Under the pieces are notes generated by a model. It was not told the origin of the DNA and made no database searches. It saw only the letters and a program-made list of their open reading frames with translations. A stretch of DNA of 64,000 bases from NCBI GenBank assembly GCA_033557465.1, contig CM066031.1, forward strand, positions 1,228,445,312 through 1,228,509,311. Direction: 5' to 3'. Numbering within the stretch: the stretch's first letter is position 1; the number at the start of each line of letters is the position of its first letter. The stretch comes from Ichthyophis bannanicus. Its lineage: Eukaryota > Chordata > Amphibia > Gymnophiona > Ichthyophiidae. The translations under genes and the position numbers were made by a program. Shown piece after piece: positions 53,431 to 64,000 of this stretch.

Positions 53431-54969
53431 TCATTGAGTACACCATACAGATGTGGGCTCCAGTGGATGGTGTTATAGCTTGCAATGTTCTACCATTGTA
53501 AAGGGCCCTCAGTACCACTCAGCACAGTGTTTACATGGGTTTCAGTCAACGTACCCCTGTTCAATGACATTGCACCAGCCCCTGGGGACACAATTTACTT
53601 GATACTTTTGGTGCTTCTGACATAGCTGTCAGTGTGTGAGCCATGTGGGAGGTATACACTCAGGCAGTGTATACTGTATGGATCTCTCTGCAGACAAATA
53701 TTAGTGCCATGTACATGCAAAGCTTACTGAGTTGCTCTCTATCACCACTATGTGGCTAATGACACATGTGGTGGAGCCATGAGGCCTGCAGCACACCTAT
53801 AGCGTTGTGCAAGTTACATATTCAATGTCATTTACAAGTGTAGGTCTTCCATTCAGTCATGAATGTTGTTCCTGATGGCGTGTGGTGACTGCCCTGTGCC
53901 TTAATTACTTGCATCTGTGGCCACCTCCTCCCTCAGGCACTGGATGTAATCTGGCCTCTGGCACTGCATCATCCGAAATTGACATTTTATCACCTCCAGC
54001 ATACAGTGTACACCAAATTCACTGTGGGAGAGAGGTAAAGGATCATACTAGACCCCTTTTGCACCCACAGTTACCAAATAGTGCATTCACATACATAGCT
54101 GTTTACAGTCAAACTGGGCACCCTAGCAGCAGGGGCACGTACTTCTATACTTAGGGGGGACTTCACCATTTTTGTCAGCTGTTACACCTTTGGGTATTCT
54201 TTGCCAGGGTTCCCAGACACCCCTGTATCAACATGCTATTATGGGTGTGCTCACAGATGGTGCTATGTACAGGGGGCACAGATTGTTTCTAGTTCCTGTG
54301 ACAGCAGGGAAGATGTTTGCCCCGGCAGTCCTTCTGTTGCAGCTCTGTGTGGATCCCAATGGTTTATGGCACTAGATGTGGGGAGTTAAGGACACTACCT
54401 AGTAGCTTGCACTGGCATCCCCATATTATCCTTGGCCTTTGCCAATCCTCTGGGTACCAGTACAGTGAAGCTATCACCTTGTTCCTGCATCAGCTTTCTT
54501 GGATACCTGTGATTTTTTTTTCTCTGGATCCCCATGGGCCCATATCCCTTCAGCACCTGCCCCCTCACTGTCCCTAACAAACACCCCCAGATCCATATAT
54601 CCTGCTCCGTGCCTCCACTTTCTATACCCTGTCTCTTCCTCAGCATTTCCAACCACACACCCCACTCTGTCTCATCTCATCTCATGCATGCATACCACCA
54701 TCCCTTTCACTCTGCTATCCTGGCCCTCCTCCCCTTCCCTCTCAGCCCCTTGTAATGTCTATGTTGTCTCCACCTTTTCTGTACCTTCCTCTTGTGACAC
54801 CACTCTGGGAGCAAATTGCCATGGTTTGCGGTTTGTGAGGGTTTTCAGATGTAAGTGTGTTATTTTTGCATAGAGTCAGCTGTGTGATGCTGCACACAAC
54901 TCACAGCTGCAGAAGATGTGGTGATATGTGGGGAACATGGGGTCCTCAGTGTGGACATGCTGGTCACTG
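53431..54969. other. Unassigned DNA between Penelope and CR1
   Basis: No recognisable coding region or repeat. GT/TG-rich, with many short frames on both strands. A pyrimidine-rich stretch spans about 54540-54790. Confidence 0.4.
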
Positions 54970-55553
54970 TATCTTAGAAAGGATATAGCATTATTAGAAA
55001 AGGTACAGAGAAGAACCACAAAAAAGGTAAAGAGGATGGAAGGATACCCCTATGAAGAGAGGCTAAAAAGGTTAGGGCTCTTCAACCTGGAAAAGAGATG
55101 GCTGAGGGGAGATATGATAGAGGTCTATAGATTAATGAATGGAGTGGAATGGGTAAATGTAGATCAATTGTTTACGCCATCAAAATATAGAAAGACTAGG
55201 GGGCATGCAATGAAGCTACAAGGTAAACTATTTAAGACTAATAAGAGAAAATATTTTTTCACTCAATGTGTAATCAAACTCTGGAATTTGCTACCGGAGG
55301 ATGTAGTAAAAGCTGTTAGTGTAGCTGGGTTTAAAAGGGGTTTGGACAAGTTCCTGGAGGAAGGGTCCATGAACCATTATTAAAGTGGACCCAGAATATT
55401 CACAGCTTGTCCCAATACAAGCATTGTGGAACCTGTGTCTTTTAGGGAAACTGCTAGGTACTTATGACCTAGATTGGCCACTGTTGGAAACAGGATACTG
55501 AGCTTGATGGACCTTGGTCTGACCCAGTATGGCATATCTTTTATGTTCTTATG
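54970..55553 (+). mobile_element. CR1 LINE, 3' end, plus strand
   Basis: The RT C-terminus is open from the junction to the natural stop at 55381: [60 protein letters not shown] and [20 protein letters not shown]. The 3' UTR (GGACCTTGGTCTGACCCAG) and tail TTATGTTCTTATG follow. 5' truncated, with no lesion in the retained coding part. Confidence 0.93.
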
Positions 55554-55790
55554 TTTTCACCTCTGCAGCTGTAGCTGGATCCTCTGCCAGACGGCTATGG
55601 AGAGGCACAGGTTTGCTCTCCGGTTCCCTCTGGGATAGAGCACCCCCTCTGAATGTAGGACCAGCTTGGCCAAAGCCTCTGCCTAAGCAGAACTAAAGTT
55701 AGCTGTCCTTCTCGCCGTCATGCCACTACTATGTATCTATCCAGACAGAGGGGGCTCCTGCACTGGCAGGATTGCTAATCGGGTATGGGA

Positions 55791-56332
55791 CTGAAGCTGT
55801 ATAATTACTCTATTGTTAACAACAGTAAATATGAGAGGAAACTTATGTAGTGGGTTATCCTCTATAGTAAGGCACGGGAACGTCTCAGACAAATCGGCAC
55901 GAAACAAAGATACAATGTATCTATCAGTGCCCCGATAGCATCAATGACAGTCCACCGGCTCTTACAGGCTCTATTTTTTTATTTTTTCACCAGCACACCC
56001 ACAACCTTTTTCAAAGTGCTTGTATATCAAATTTACTTAACTTAACTTAAGTAAATTTGATATACAAGCACTTTGTGCTGGTGAAAAAATAAAAAAATAG
56101 AGCCTGTAAGAGCCGGTGGACTGTCATTGATGCTATCGGGGCACTGATAGATACATTGTGTCTTTGTTTTGTGCCGATTTGTCTGAGACGTTCCCGTGCC
56201 TTACTATAGAGGATAACCCACTACATAAGTTTCCTCTCATATTTACTGTTGTTAACAATAGAGTAATTATATAGCTTCAGTTCAATTATATTGCTCTGAG
56301 AATAGACCAGCAGGATCTTGTAAGAGTACAAC
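55791..56332. mobile_element. 0.5-kb palindromic (Penelope-like) insertion, 11-bp TSD
   Basis: Flanked by the perfect 11-bp repeat CGGGTATGGGA (55780-55790 and 56333-56343). Arms of about 240 bp run from 55791 (CTGAAGCTGTATAATTACTC) to about 56281 (ending TATAGCTTCAG) and meet around 56040 in a TTAACTTAACTTAAG centre. One small asymmetric stretch (CCCACAACCTTTTTC in the left arm) and a few substitutions are the only differences. A ~51-bp tail (TTCAATTATATTGCTCTGAG...) extends beyond the right arm. The same architecture as the element at 15252, with different sequence. Confidence 0.75.
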
Positions 56333-56343
56333 CGGGTATGGGA

Positions 56344-57430
56344 GGCAATACACAGGTATGTGCCGCCAAAACCATGTAATATGTAACTGTCATACCTGGG
56401 TTACCGGGCGGGGGCGCATGTTCCATACTACTTGGGTACAGTGGAATATTGGATTCTTGCCCGCTTTCCACTGCCCTAACTGTGTAATGTTTCACGATCC
56501 CATCTTACATAGTTTTTCAGGTTTACGTGGTTTCCAATTATTTTTCTGCGCCCTGCACGGGTTATGAGTCTATGTTCATGTGGGTGCTGTTGCATGGGTA
56601 GAATGGATATCTGGACCTACTGGTTACCCAGTTATGTCAGTTTAGTCACCGGCCTCCGTTGACAGATAACTGCCCATATTCCATGCTTGCCCGCATGTTC
56701 GCCACCTGACCCACAATTCATTCCCCTTCATTGAGCGGGTGTTTTTAGCTGGTTATTGTTTTTTTCGGTGCCTCCTGCAATATCGGGTTCGATATTTTAA
56801 AATGGGAATGAATGATTGCTCACATTGTATGGAGAGGATGGCAACCTCAGATTTCTTTAGGTGTTTTGGAACATATTAGAGGTTTAGGGTTACTGAACCT
56901 ACGTCTCTATAATGTTAGCTGTTTGTGACAAGTGGTATGTGAGTGGCTTATGGAGGCATCTCCATATGTAGATGTGGGGTTGGAGTCACAGCTCATGTGT
57001 CCATACTCTTATGCTTTTGCCTTGCATGCTGCACATCTGTGTTCCTTTGAGGGAGGTGGCCAGAGTTTATTGGTACAGATCACTTTTTGTGCCTGGATGT
57101 GGGTGAGGAGGAAGATGAGTCTCCTCTGAAGTTTATTTTTATTTGCTCTTTGGGGGTAATGGGGATTTTCTCGCAGGGATGGATATGGGTTAATTTTGCA
57201 CATGGGCAAAAAAGGGTCTTTTGATGGTGAGCCAATTTGTTGGCCATGGAGATCAGGCCTTGTGAAGTTTTGCTTTACTGAAGAACTCCTTTTAATTATT
57301 ACCCCATGATTTTTACAGGTTCTTGCAAGTTACGCATTATATAACTATACATATGTGAGGTAGGTACATTTTTTGTATTCTGTTACATTAGTGGTGTGTA
57401 TACATTCAGAAGTCAATGCCCTTTGCAGTC
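56344..57430. other. Unassigned DNA
   Basis: No family or exon recognised. Confidence 0.4.
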
Positions 57431-57517
57431 CTGATGATATAGTGAGAACAGAAGAGTCGTATGATGGACTGTTACTTCTGTCCGACCAATGTATCTGGCT
57501 TCTCTGCTAAAAATAAG

Positions 57518-57864
57518 GGGCCCGATATTGATTTGGGCAGGCTGTCGACCGTGAATATCCGGAGATTGCTACTAAAGCCAGAAGCCATAGTAGCTAACCT
57601 AGCAGCAGCAATAATACATGCTGCCCGGTTAGCTCCTGCGCCTTAAAGATAGGCGAGGGTTTTCCTTTCCTATCTATAAGGCACAGATCGCTAACTGGAC
57701 AGCATGCAATATCTCCTAACTGGATAGCATCGGGGCACATAGGGGAGTTAGGAAGGGATATTCACAGCACTAACTGTGTAAGTGTTGTTGAATATCCCCA
57801 GTTAAGGCATTTACATGGTTTACCAGACTGTGAACCGTGTAAATGTCTTTTGAATATTGGGCCC
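57518..57864. mobile_element. 347-bp MITE with 3-bp TSD in the transposase-like gene
   Basis: Ends GGGCCCGATATTG and (complement) GGGCCCAATATTC, flanked by AAG at 57515-57517 and 57865-57867. Removing it with one AAG restores the host frame (KNK then KSIEYP). A 3-bp TSD suggests a Harbinger-like source. Confidence 0.85.
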
Positions 57865-58962
57865 AAGAAATCTATTGAATACCCCAATCTGCCTTCGGCC
57901 ATGAGACCAGTGTCACATGACAATAGTATGCCAGTACTGAAGCCACCAGAGACATGGAATCTAGATGAGACAGAAGAAGATGCCACAATACATGGGCCAG
58001 ATGTAGAAAATGACACGGATCCAGATTTTGAACTATTTATGTCCGGTGTGCCTCATCTGATAACACAGTCAGAACTGAATGACCTGGTGAGGGACTTGTC
58101 AAAGACAAAAGCTGAACTACTTGGTTCAGACTGCAAGAATAGGGTTTGTTGTCACCAGGTATAAAAATTTCTGTCTTTTGGACCTGTGAAGAAGATATGA
58201 AAAATTTCTTTGCGCAGGTTGACAACCTCTGTTTCTGCACTGACATTGATGTGCTGTTCATGGCTTTGGGTTGTGAGCATGAAGCACAACAATGGCGCCT
58301 TTTTATTGATTTGTTATTGTTAAGCCTGAAAGCAGTCTTGTTACACAATGGCAATCCACCTTTCAATACCTATTGCCTATGCAGCACACATGAAAGAAAC
58401 CTATGAAAACATGCAACTGTTGTTGAAACACATACAGTACAACAACTGCAACTGGAACATCTGTGGTGATCTAAAATTAGTGGCACTGCTGTTAGGAATG
58501 CAGTTCAGGTATACCAAGTACTGTTGTTTCATTTGCAAATGTGACTCCCATATAGGAGAATCTCATTACATTAAAAAGAACTGGCCGCTCCATAAGCGCT
58601 TGGTTCCAGGACAGAAAAATGTGGCACATGAACCACAAGCAAGATACTTTTGCCTTCTCTTCATTTAACACTCGGACTGATGAAAAACGTTGTGAAAGCG
58701 ATGAACAAGGAAGGTGAAGGATTTCAATATTTGAGACAGATATTTTCAAGATTACCTGATGCCAAGATTAAAGAAGGCATTTTTGTGGGTCCACGAGTCA
58801 GACATGTCATCAATGACAAGCAGTTCGAAGATCTCCTAGTGGGGCCTGAGAAAATTGCATGGAAGACATTCAGGGAAGTTGAGAATTGGCAATTACAGGG
58901 CACCAAACTATGACCAGGGGCGGCCCAAGGGGGGTGCGGGGCCATGTGCGGAGACTCGGTGC

Positions 58963-59010
58963 GGGGCCTCATTTGCATAAGGGGCCTCATTTGCATAAAT
59001 ATTTGCATAA
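58963..59010 (+). repeat. Tandem octamer-containing subterminal repeat
   Basis: GGGGCCTCATTTGCATAA occurs twice in tandem (58963-58980 and 58981-58998), followed by ATATTTGCATAA. This gives three ATTTGCAT octamers in 48 bp near the left end of the hAT element. Confidence 0.9.
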
Positions 59011-59934
59011 TGTTACCATATACTAACTTTTAGTAAACATGCCTCTTAATGAGTGTATGGATAAAGAAAGACTAAAAGATTTCTACATTACTATAATCCA
59101 GTGCCAACCACCAGACACATTAGGAACTACTACAAACACTGCCCATTTAGAACCCATAGCAAACCCTCCGTATCCTAACAGCACTACCAGGACTCACAAA
59201 GCACCATTACCTAACTATCAAAAGGAAACATGCAAATATTAAACCAATACATTTCAGAGAACAACAATACTTGACCTACTGGGGAAAGAGAACAAGTGGC
59301 AATGTCAAATAGGAATTATATAAACAGAACACCTCAGCTCAGTTACACATGCAGAACATAGACCATCACCAAACAAGTAATCACAATTTAGAAACAGGAA
59401 GACAATAATTAAACTGGGAATCCCAAAAGCCAAACTTGGAATGTACAACACTGTAGAAATAAAACTATACATTAATTTCCTCTTGTACCAAACAAAGCGC
59501 AGATGTTAATGATGCACATTTACCAGAGCTGACATATTCCAATTAATAAATTCAAAATAAAGAGATATTTTTCTACCTTTTGTGCATTTTTTTTCAGCTG
59601 CAATTGCTCCAGCCACTTTCTTCTGGTTTCTTCGTGTCTTCTGCTAACTCTCCATCGTCTGCTGTCCATTTGTCCTTTCTTCTCTCTTCTAGTTTTTTTT
59701 CCATTCTCTCTCTACATCTGCTTTAACATACTAATCTTTCTCCTTTTGCTCTTTCCTCATTCCTATTTCATATACTCAAAATTTACCCCTCCATCCTCAA
59801 TCCCCACTTACTCTCCCAATACCCGGCCAATTGTAGATTTTTTATCCCTCCCACACAAAATATTTTTCCCCTCTCCATTTTACTCTCCCAGCCCCATCCC
59901 ATTCTAATCCTCCCCCAACACCAGCTCCCTTCTA
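59011..59934. other. hAT interior, nothing recognised
   Basis: AT-rich to about 59580, then pyrimidine-rich (TTTCTTCTC-type) to 59930. No coding region. Confidence 0.5.
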
Positions 59935-60668
59935 GTTCCAGCCTCACCCAGCATCCATTCCCTTCTAGTCCCTGCATCAGCCCATTTCCAGTCCTAGCCC
60001 CCCATCAGCCCATTTCCAGTCCTAGCAACCACCAACCCAATACCAGTCCTAGCCCCCCCATCAACCCACTTCCAGTCCTAACCCCCATCACCCCATTTTC
60101 AGTTTAAGCCCCCCCTATAACCCATTACCAGTCCTAACCCCCCATCAGCCCACTTCCAGTCCTAACCCCCCCATCAGCCCACTTCCAGTCAGCCCCCCAT
60201 AGCCCATTGCCAGTCCTAACCCCCCATCAGCCCACAGTCCATTACCAGTCCTAACCCCATCAGCCCACCTCAAGTCCTAACCCCTCCCCATCAGCCCATT
60301 TCCTGTCCTAGCCCCCCCCCCATAGTCCATTATCAGTCCTAACCCCCCATAGCCCATTACCAGACAGTCCCCCATCATCCAACAGCCCATTACCAGTCTT
60401 AACCCCCCAAAGCCCATTACCAGTCCTAACCCCATCAGCCTACCTCCAGTCTTAATCCCCCCAGCCCATTTCCAGTCCTAGCAACCCCCCCCCAACCCAT
60501 TACCAGTCCTAGCCCCCCATAGCCCACTCCCAGTCCTAATCCCACCAGCCCATTTCCAGTCCTAATCCCCCATCACCCAATTTTTAGTTTAAGCTCCCCC
60601 CCCCATAGCCCATTACCAGTCCTAAGCCCCCATCAACCCACTTCCAGTCCTAATCCCATCAGCCCATA
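59935..60668 (+). repeat. Minisatellite, about 25 copies of a 24-30-bp unit
   Basis: Degenerate units of the form CCATCAGCCCATTTCCAGTC followed by CTAACCCC, varying in length (missing CATCAG, CATAGCCC variants, extra Cs). It abuts the tail of the CR1 at 60669. No palindrome or spacer structure, so not a CRISPR array. Confidence 0.9.
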
Positions 60669-61370
60669 TAAGAACATAACATAAGATATGCCATACTGGG
60701 TCAGACCAAGATCCATCAAGCCCAGTATTCTGTTTCCAACAGTGGCCAATCTAGACTTCTATCATATCTCCCCTCAGCCGTCTCTTTTCCAGGTTAAAGA
60801 GCCCTAACCTTTTTAGCCTTTCTTCATAGGAGTAGCCTTCCATCCCCTTTACCATTTTGGTGTCTCTTCTCTGAACCTTTTCTAAAATCGCTATATCCTT
60901 TTTAAGATACGGCGACCAGAATTGCACACAATATTCAAGGTGCGGTCTCACCATGGAACGAAATAGAGGCATTATAATATCTTTTGTTTTATTTTCCATT
61001 CCTTTCCTTATCATACCTAGCATTCTATTTGCTCTCTTGGCCGCTGCTGCACACTGGGCCGAGGGTTTTAACATGGTATCCACAATGACGCCTAAATCTT
61101 TTTCTTGGGTGGTGGTTCCTAATGTGGAACCCTGCATCGTGTAACCATAGTTTGGGTTGTTCTTTCCTAGGTGCATAACTTTGCACTTGTCCACATTAAA
61201 TTTCATCTGCCATTTTGATACCCAGTCTTCCAATTTATCAAGATCCTCTTGCAATTTTCCACAATCCTCTTGGGTTTTAACAACTTTAAATAGTTTTGCG
61301 TCATCTGCAAATTTGATAACCTCACTCATTATTCCACTTTCCAGGTCATTTATGAATATGTCAAAAAGCA
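60669..61370 (-). mobile_element. CR1 LINE with internal deletion
   Basis: The 3' tail and UTR start (60669-60752) are joined directly to RT codons normally several hundred bp away (at CAATCTAG|ACTTCTATC). The RT then runs open from about 60755 ([10 protein letters not shown]) rightwards through RPHLEYCVQFWSPYLKKD, KFNVDKCKVMHLGKNNP and FADDAKLF to [13 protein letters not shown] at about 61370, where the copy is 5' truncated. The missing stretch includes the RT C-terminus. Confidence 0.9.
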
Positions 61371-62110
61371 TAGGATCTTCTAATCCATGTTCAGAGTTCA
61401 CAAGGATTGGAGTGCCGGCAGCTCCTCCCTGAGGAACATTCATAAAATTTGTGAATCCTCCAGGAGTATTTTGTCTTCCTCCAACTCTACTGGCTCTATC
61501 CTGTTGGGATCTCCTATGAGATCCTCCTGGATACCCGAATAGAGGGTACCCGTTTCCTCCCAGGGGTCCTGGCTCCAGACATCTTTGCACCCCTGCAGAG
61601 AAGTCATCTGACTCATGCAGTCTTTTACATTTTCTTTGCATGGACGGCCCCCTTGGCTCTTGTCCCTGCTGCTTCAAGCAGAATGCCTCATGGATGAGCA
61701 ACAGAAATTACAGAGTAAACCCAGGCACTGGAGGTGCATCTGCCAGAAATTCCTTAGACGTTGAGGGCCTTGGGGACGGAGTTTTAGCGTCCCTGCCTTC
61801 TAAAATGTCAAGGCCCTGTCTGTGTACCTCATCCAGGACTGGTGGGGACCCTGGAATTCCTATGGGCAATTCTCCCACTGTCTGCGCTGTCTTCCTCAGT
61901 CCCAGTGGGAGTACCTGCCTCACTGAAGCTCCAGTCTTCCAGGGATTGGACTCAGCCTCACAGCCACAGCAAAACCCCATCGCGGAAATGGAACTGCGCT
62001 TGGCATCACATGCTAGACACGCGGCCTTAGAGGGCATCGTAGTCTGCAGGAGGGAGCCCACTCTCCAAGCAAGGAATGCCAAATAGTTTCTCGGATCCCT
62101 AGGGAAAATC
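61371..62110 (-). other. Unidentified minus-strand coding-like sequence
   Basis: Two minus-strand frames, 62082-61708 and about 61701-61375, are open for over 100 codons each. They show a Cys-containing start (ACLACDAKRSSISAMGFCCG) and a Gly/Pro-rich end (GGSHRRSQQDRASRVGGRQN). The second appears to continue into CR1 only because the CR1 insertion happens to be in frame. They may be the ORF of an unrecognised repeat into which the CR1 inserted. No function assigned. Confidence 0.3.
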
Positions 62111-63297
62111 TAAGACAAGCTCTTCAGCATTGCTTGACTGTTCTTATTTTTAAAGGGGCTCCCTTCTCCACAGAGCTGATTGTTTAAACTGAAAGTAGAA
62201 AACAAAAAAAGAATACGCGATGGATCAGCTCCCCCCGTGTCCGTGACTGCTTCCCCATGCAGCACAAAATGAAACTGGTCACCTGAGAAAATGGCGCTAT
62301 TTCCTGCATCTGTAAAATGACCTCTTTGCAGCCACGTGGATTCATGCATTGGTCTGCCAGTACCTGACCCGACATTCCCGTCGACAATTGCTCAGCACTC
62401 CCTGTCCAGAACAAGCAGCCCCGATCTTACCTTGCACTTTATTATGCTCGGGCTCAAGGAGGATTGCTTGCTATTGCGTGCCGCTGCTGCCCCGGCTGCT
62501 GGCGAAAAGACAGGGTACTTTTCAAGGCCCAAAACCTCCGCAATTGAAAGTTTCCTGCTTTTGACAGCAGCTCCTCACCCGTCCTGGGTTCGGGAGCTGC
62601 AGATCCTCATTTGCCTCTGCGGTGAGCCCAGTATCTGGGATCAGCTCTCTCCAGCTGCTTGGAGACTGGAGTTTATTGGGGCTGGTAGGTGGTGTCAACT
62701 GCCCAAAACTTCCCATCAGCCCCCGCGGGCTTAACAGAGCAGCGAGGGAGAAACTTCCCTCGCGCTCTGAAAGCCGGCGCGTGTGACTGCAGGCAGCTGA
62801 GAGAGGTGATACCGGGGAGGGCAGCTCTGCTGGGCAGGGGGGGCCCCGCGGCACACTCGATTCTGCCGCGGCGGCCCCGGCAGCAGCAGCGACAGGGTTT
62901 TTTTTCAATTTTAATTTTGAATCAGAATGTTTTTTGCGCGGGGCCCCCTGAAACGCGGGGCCCTGTGCAAAAAACATTCTCGCTCAATGGACGGGCCGGC
63001 CCTGACTATGACCAGCTGGTTAACAACATGTTTCAAGCATACAAAACAACAAAACCATGAAGTGCAACATGTCGCTGAAGATTCATTTTCTGCATTCACA
63101 CTTGGACTTCTTCCCTGCTAATCTTGGTGCAGTCAGCGATGAACATGGTGAAAGGTTTCACCATGATATTGTGACGATGGAAAAGCGGTATCAGGGCAAC
63201 TGGAACCCATCAATGCTGGCCGACTATTGTTGGACACTGAGAAGAGAAGCATCAGATGCTGAGTACAAATGAAAATCAGGATTAAAACATTTTGTAA

Positions 63298-64000
63298 TAT
63301 GCATCACCGAGACCTGGCTAGACGACTCAGAGCAAGTCATATTAAACCAAGTAACTCCAACAGGATACTCGGCATTTAACTGCATCAGAACACAAAAGAG
63401 AGGAGGAGGAGTATTAATACTTACCAGAAAAGAATACAGATTCAAAACAATCACCACCACCAACACAATCGAATCTAACACACTCACTATAGCCAACAAG
63501 CACCTAAGCATCTCCCTCACAGACCACCTGGAACCACAACTGAGCACCTGTCCACAGTAATCAAAATGATATGCGCACATTACAGAAGATACAAACCTCT
63601 CATCGCACTAGGAGACTACAACCTAACATCCGCACCCACCAGAGAAACCGCAACATTCTTAAAAGCCATGGAGTCATTAAAATACTGCCAGAATATTAAA
63701 GCCCCAACGCACCAGCATGGTACAACTCTGGACATGATCTTCATGCCAATGCAATTAGTGGAACAGAACAAGACCACAAAACCAACAATCACGCCAGTCC
63801 CTTGGTCAGACCACCATGTGATTGAATTCACCATGACCCTGAGCAACCATGCCCAACACAAAGAAGATGTAAGAACAACCAGACGGTTCAAAACATTTAA
63901 CAGAGACTCATTCATAAACGAAATCACCCCACAACTTCAACAGGAACACAACACCCTTGACCTTAACATAGAAGAATGGAACACAATAATATCCAACGCA
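63298..64000 (+). pseudogene. L2-like LINE endonuclease, runs off the window
   Basis: Starts CITETWLDDSEQVILNQVTP with TGYSAFNCIRTQKRGGGVLI and TRKEYRFKTI (APE-type endonuclease of L2-clade LINEs). After a frame change near 63540 it continues VIKMICAHYRRYKPLIALGDYN (GDxN block), GTTLDMIFMPMQLVEQ, PVPWSDHHVIEFTM (SDHH catalytic block) and FKTFNRDSFINEI. It abuts the C-terminus of the transposase-like gene at about 63297. RT would lie beyond the right edge. Confidence 0.85.

Larger units (their letters stand above)
58915..63004. mobile_element. hAT-type element, 4.1 kb, 8-bp TSD
   Basis: Starts CAGGGGCGGCCCAAGG and ends (complement) CAGGGCCGGCCCGTCC. Flanked by a perfect 8-bp TSD, ACTATGAC (58907-58914 and 63005-63012). 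Its removal joins NYRAPNYDQLVNNM of the host gene. The interior holds octamer-containing repeats, a minisatellite, a deleted CR1 and unassigned sequence. No hAT transposase (hATC or BED finger) is recognised, so it appears non-autonomous. Confidence 0.88.
57440..63290 (+). pseudogene. Widespread transposase-like gene (GERFHQDI family), twice interrupted
   Basis: Member of a large protein family found repeatedly in animal genomes and remembered as transposon-derived; the superfamily is not certain. It starts near 57461 with CYFCPTNVSGFSAKNK (a Cys-x2-Cys), continues after the MITE (57518-57864) with YPNLPSAMRPV and ITQSELNDLVRDLSKTKAEL. Frames at 58146-58912 give LFIDLLLLSLKAVLLHNGN, NICGDLKLVALLLGMQ, KYCCFICKCDS, GQKNVAHEP, GLMKNVVKAMNKEG and AKIKEGIFVGPRVRH. 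The hAT at 58915-63004 then interrupts. The C-terminus (63005-63290) has HSHLDFFPANLGAVSDEHGE, RFHHDI, MEKRYQGNWNPSM and LADYCWTLRRE. Conserved Asp (FID, GDLK) and Glu (DEHGE) residues could be a DDE set. Frameshifts and stops make it dead. Confidence 0.75.

Noticed and set aside
59935..60668. Possible CRISPR-like array
   Set aside because: Units are contiguous and variable in length, without constant repeats and unique spacers, and the context is vertebrate transposon DNA.
60751..61701. 316-codon minus frame as one protein
   Set aside because: It fuses CR1 RT to unrelated upstream sequence at the 5' truncation point; an accidental in-frame junction.

Overview
The window is intronic DNA from a large vertebrate genome, most likely an amphibian and possibly a caecilian. 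That placement is inferred from the mix of repeats: Ngaro/DIRS-type tyrosine-recombinase retrotransposons, several Penelope-like elements (PLEs), abundant CR1 and L2 LINEs, Tx1-like L1, RTE-BovB, Harbinger, hAT and Tc1. There are no bacterial genes or operons. The only host gene recognised is KIAA0319 (or its paralogue KIAA0319L) on the + strand. Two consecutive PKD-domain exons lie at 8477-8609 and 17021-17249, with matching phase-2 boundaries and canonical GT/AG sites. No later exon was found, so the downstream intron appears to exceed 46 kb.

Layout: 1-8.5 kb holds a decayed Gypsy RT/RNase H remnant, L2 and CR1 tails and a cluster of palindromic hAT foldback elements with 8-bp target duplications. 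8.6-17 kb is an intron with a split L1 ORF1, a 3-bp-TSD DNA transposon carrying a CR1, and a Harbinger-like MITE holding two retro-insertions. 17.3-20.4 kb has L2, L1-Tx1 endonuclease, Tc1 and PLE pieces. 20.66-26.37 kb is a young LTR retrotransposon (two 1203-bp LTRs differing at only two noticed sites). It encodes gag and protease-integrase but no reverse transcriptase, and each LTR contains a 235-codon ORF. 27.76-31.48 kb is a 3.7-kb Harbinger-like element without a recognisable transposase.

32.6-37.9 kb is a minus-strand PLE broken by a CR1 and a DNA element. 38.1-53.4 kb reads best as one plus-strand PLE: a 5' pseudo-LTR with a hammerhead-ribozyme-like motif, a Ngaro insertion, the PLE ORF, an RTE-BovB inserted in that ORF with a 10-bp TSD, the rest of the ORF with a GIY-YIG endonuclease, and a 3' pseudo-LTR with the same ribozyme motif. 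55.8-56.3 kb is a near-perfect 0.5-kb palindrome with an 11-bp TSD. 57.4-63.3 kb is a widely distributed transposase-like gene interrupted by two DNA transposons (3-bp and 8-bp TSDs); removing them restores the reading context. The window ends in an L2-type endonuclease.

The elements are layered, so relative ages can be read from the nesting. The notable items are the RT-less but recently mobile LTR element, the ribozyme motif in both PLE pseudo-LTRs, and two unrelated palindromic retro-insertions of the same architecture. Family names come from memory of protein motifs; no search was run.
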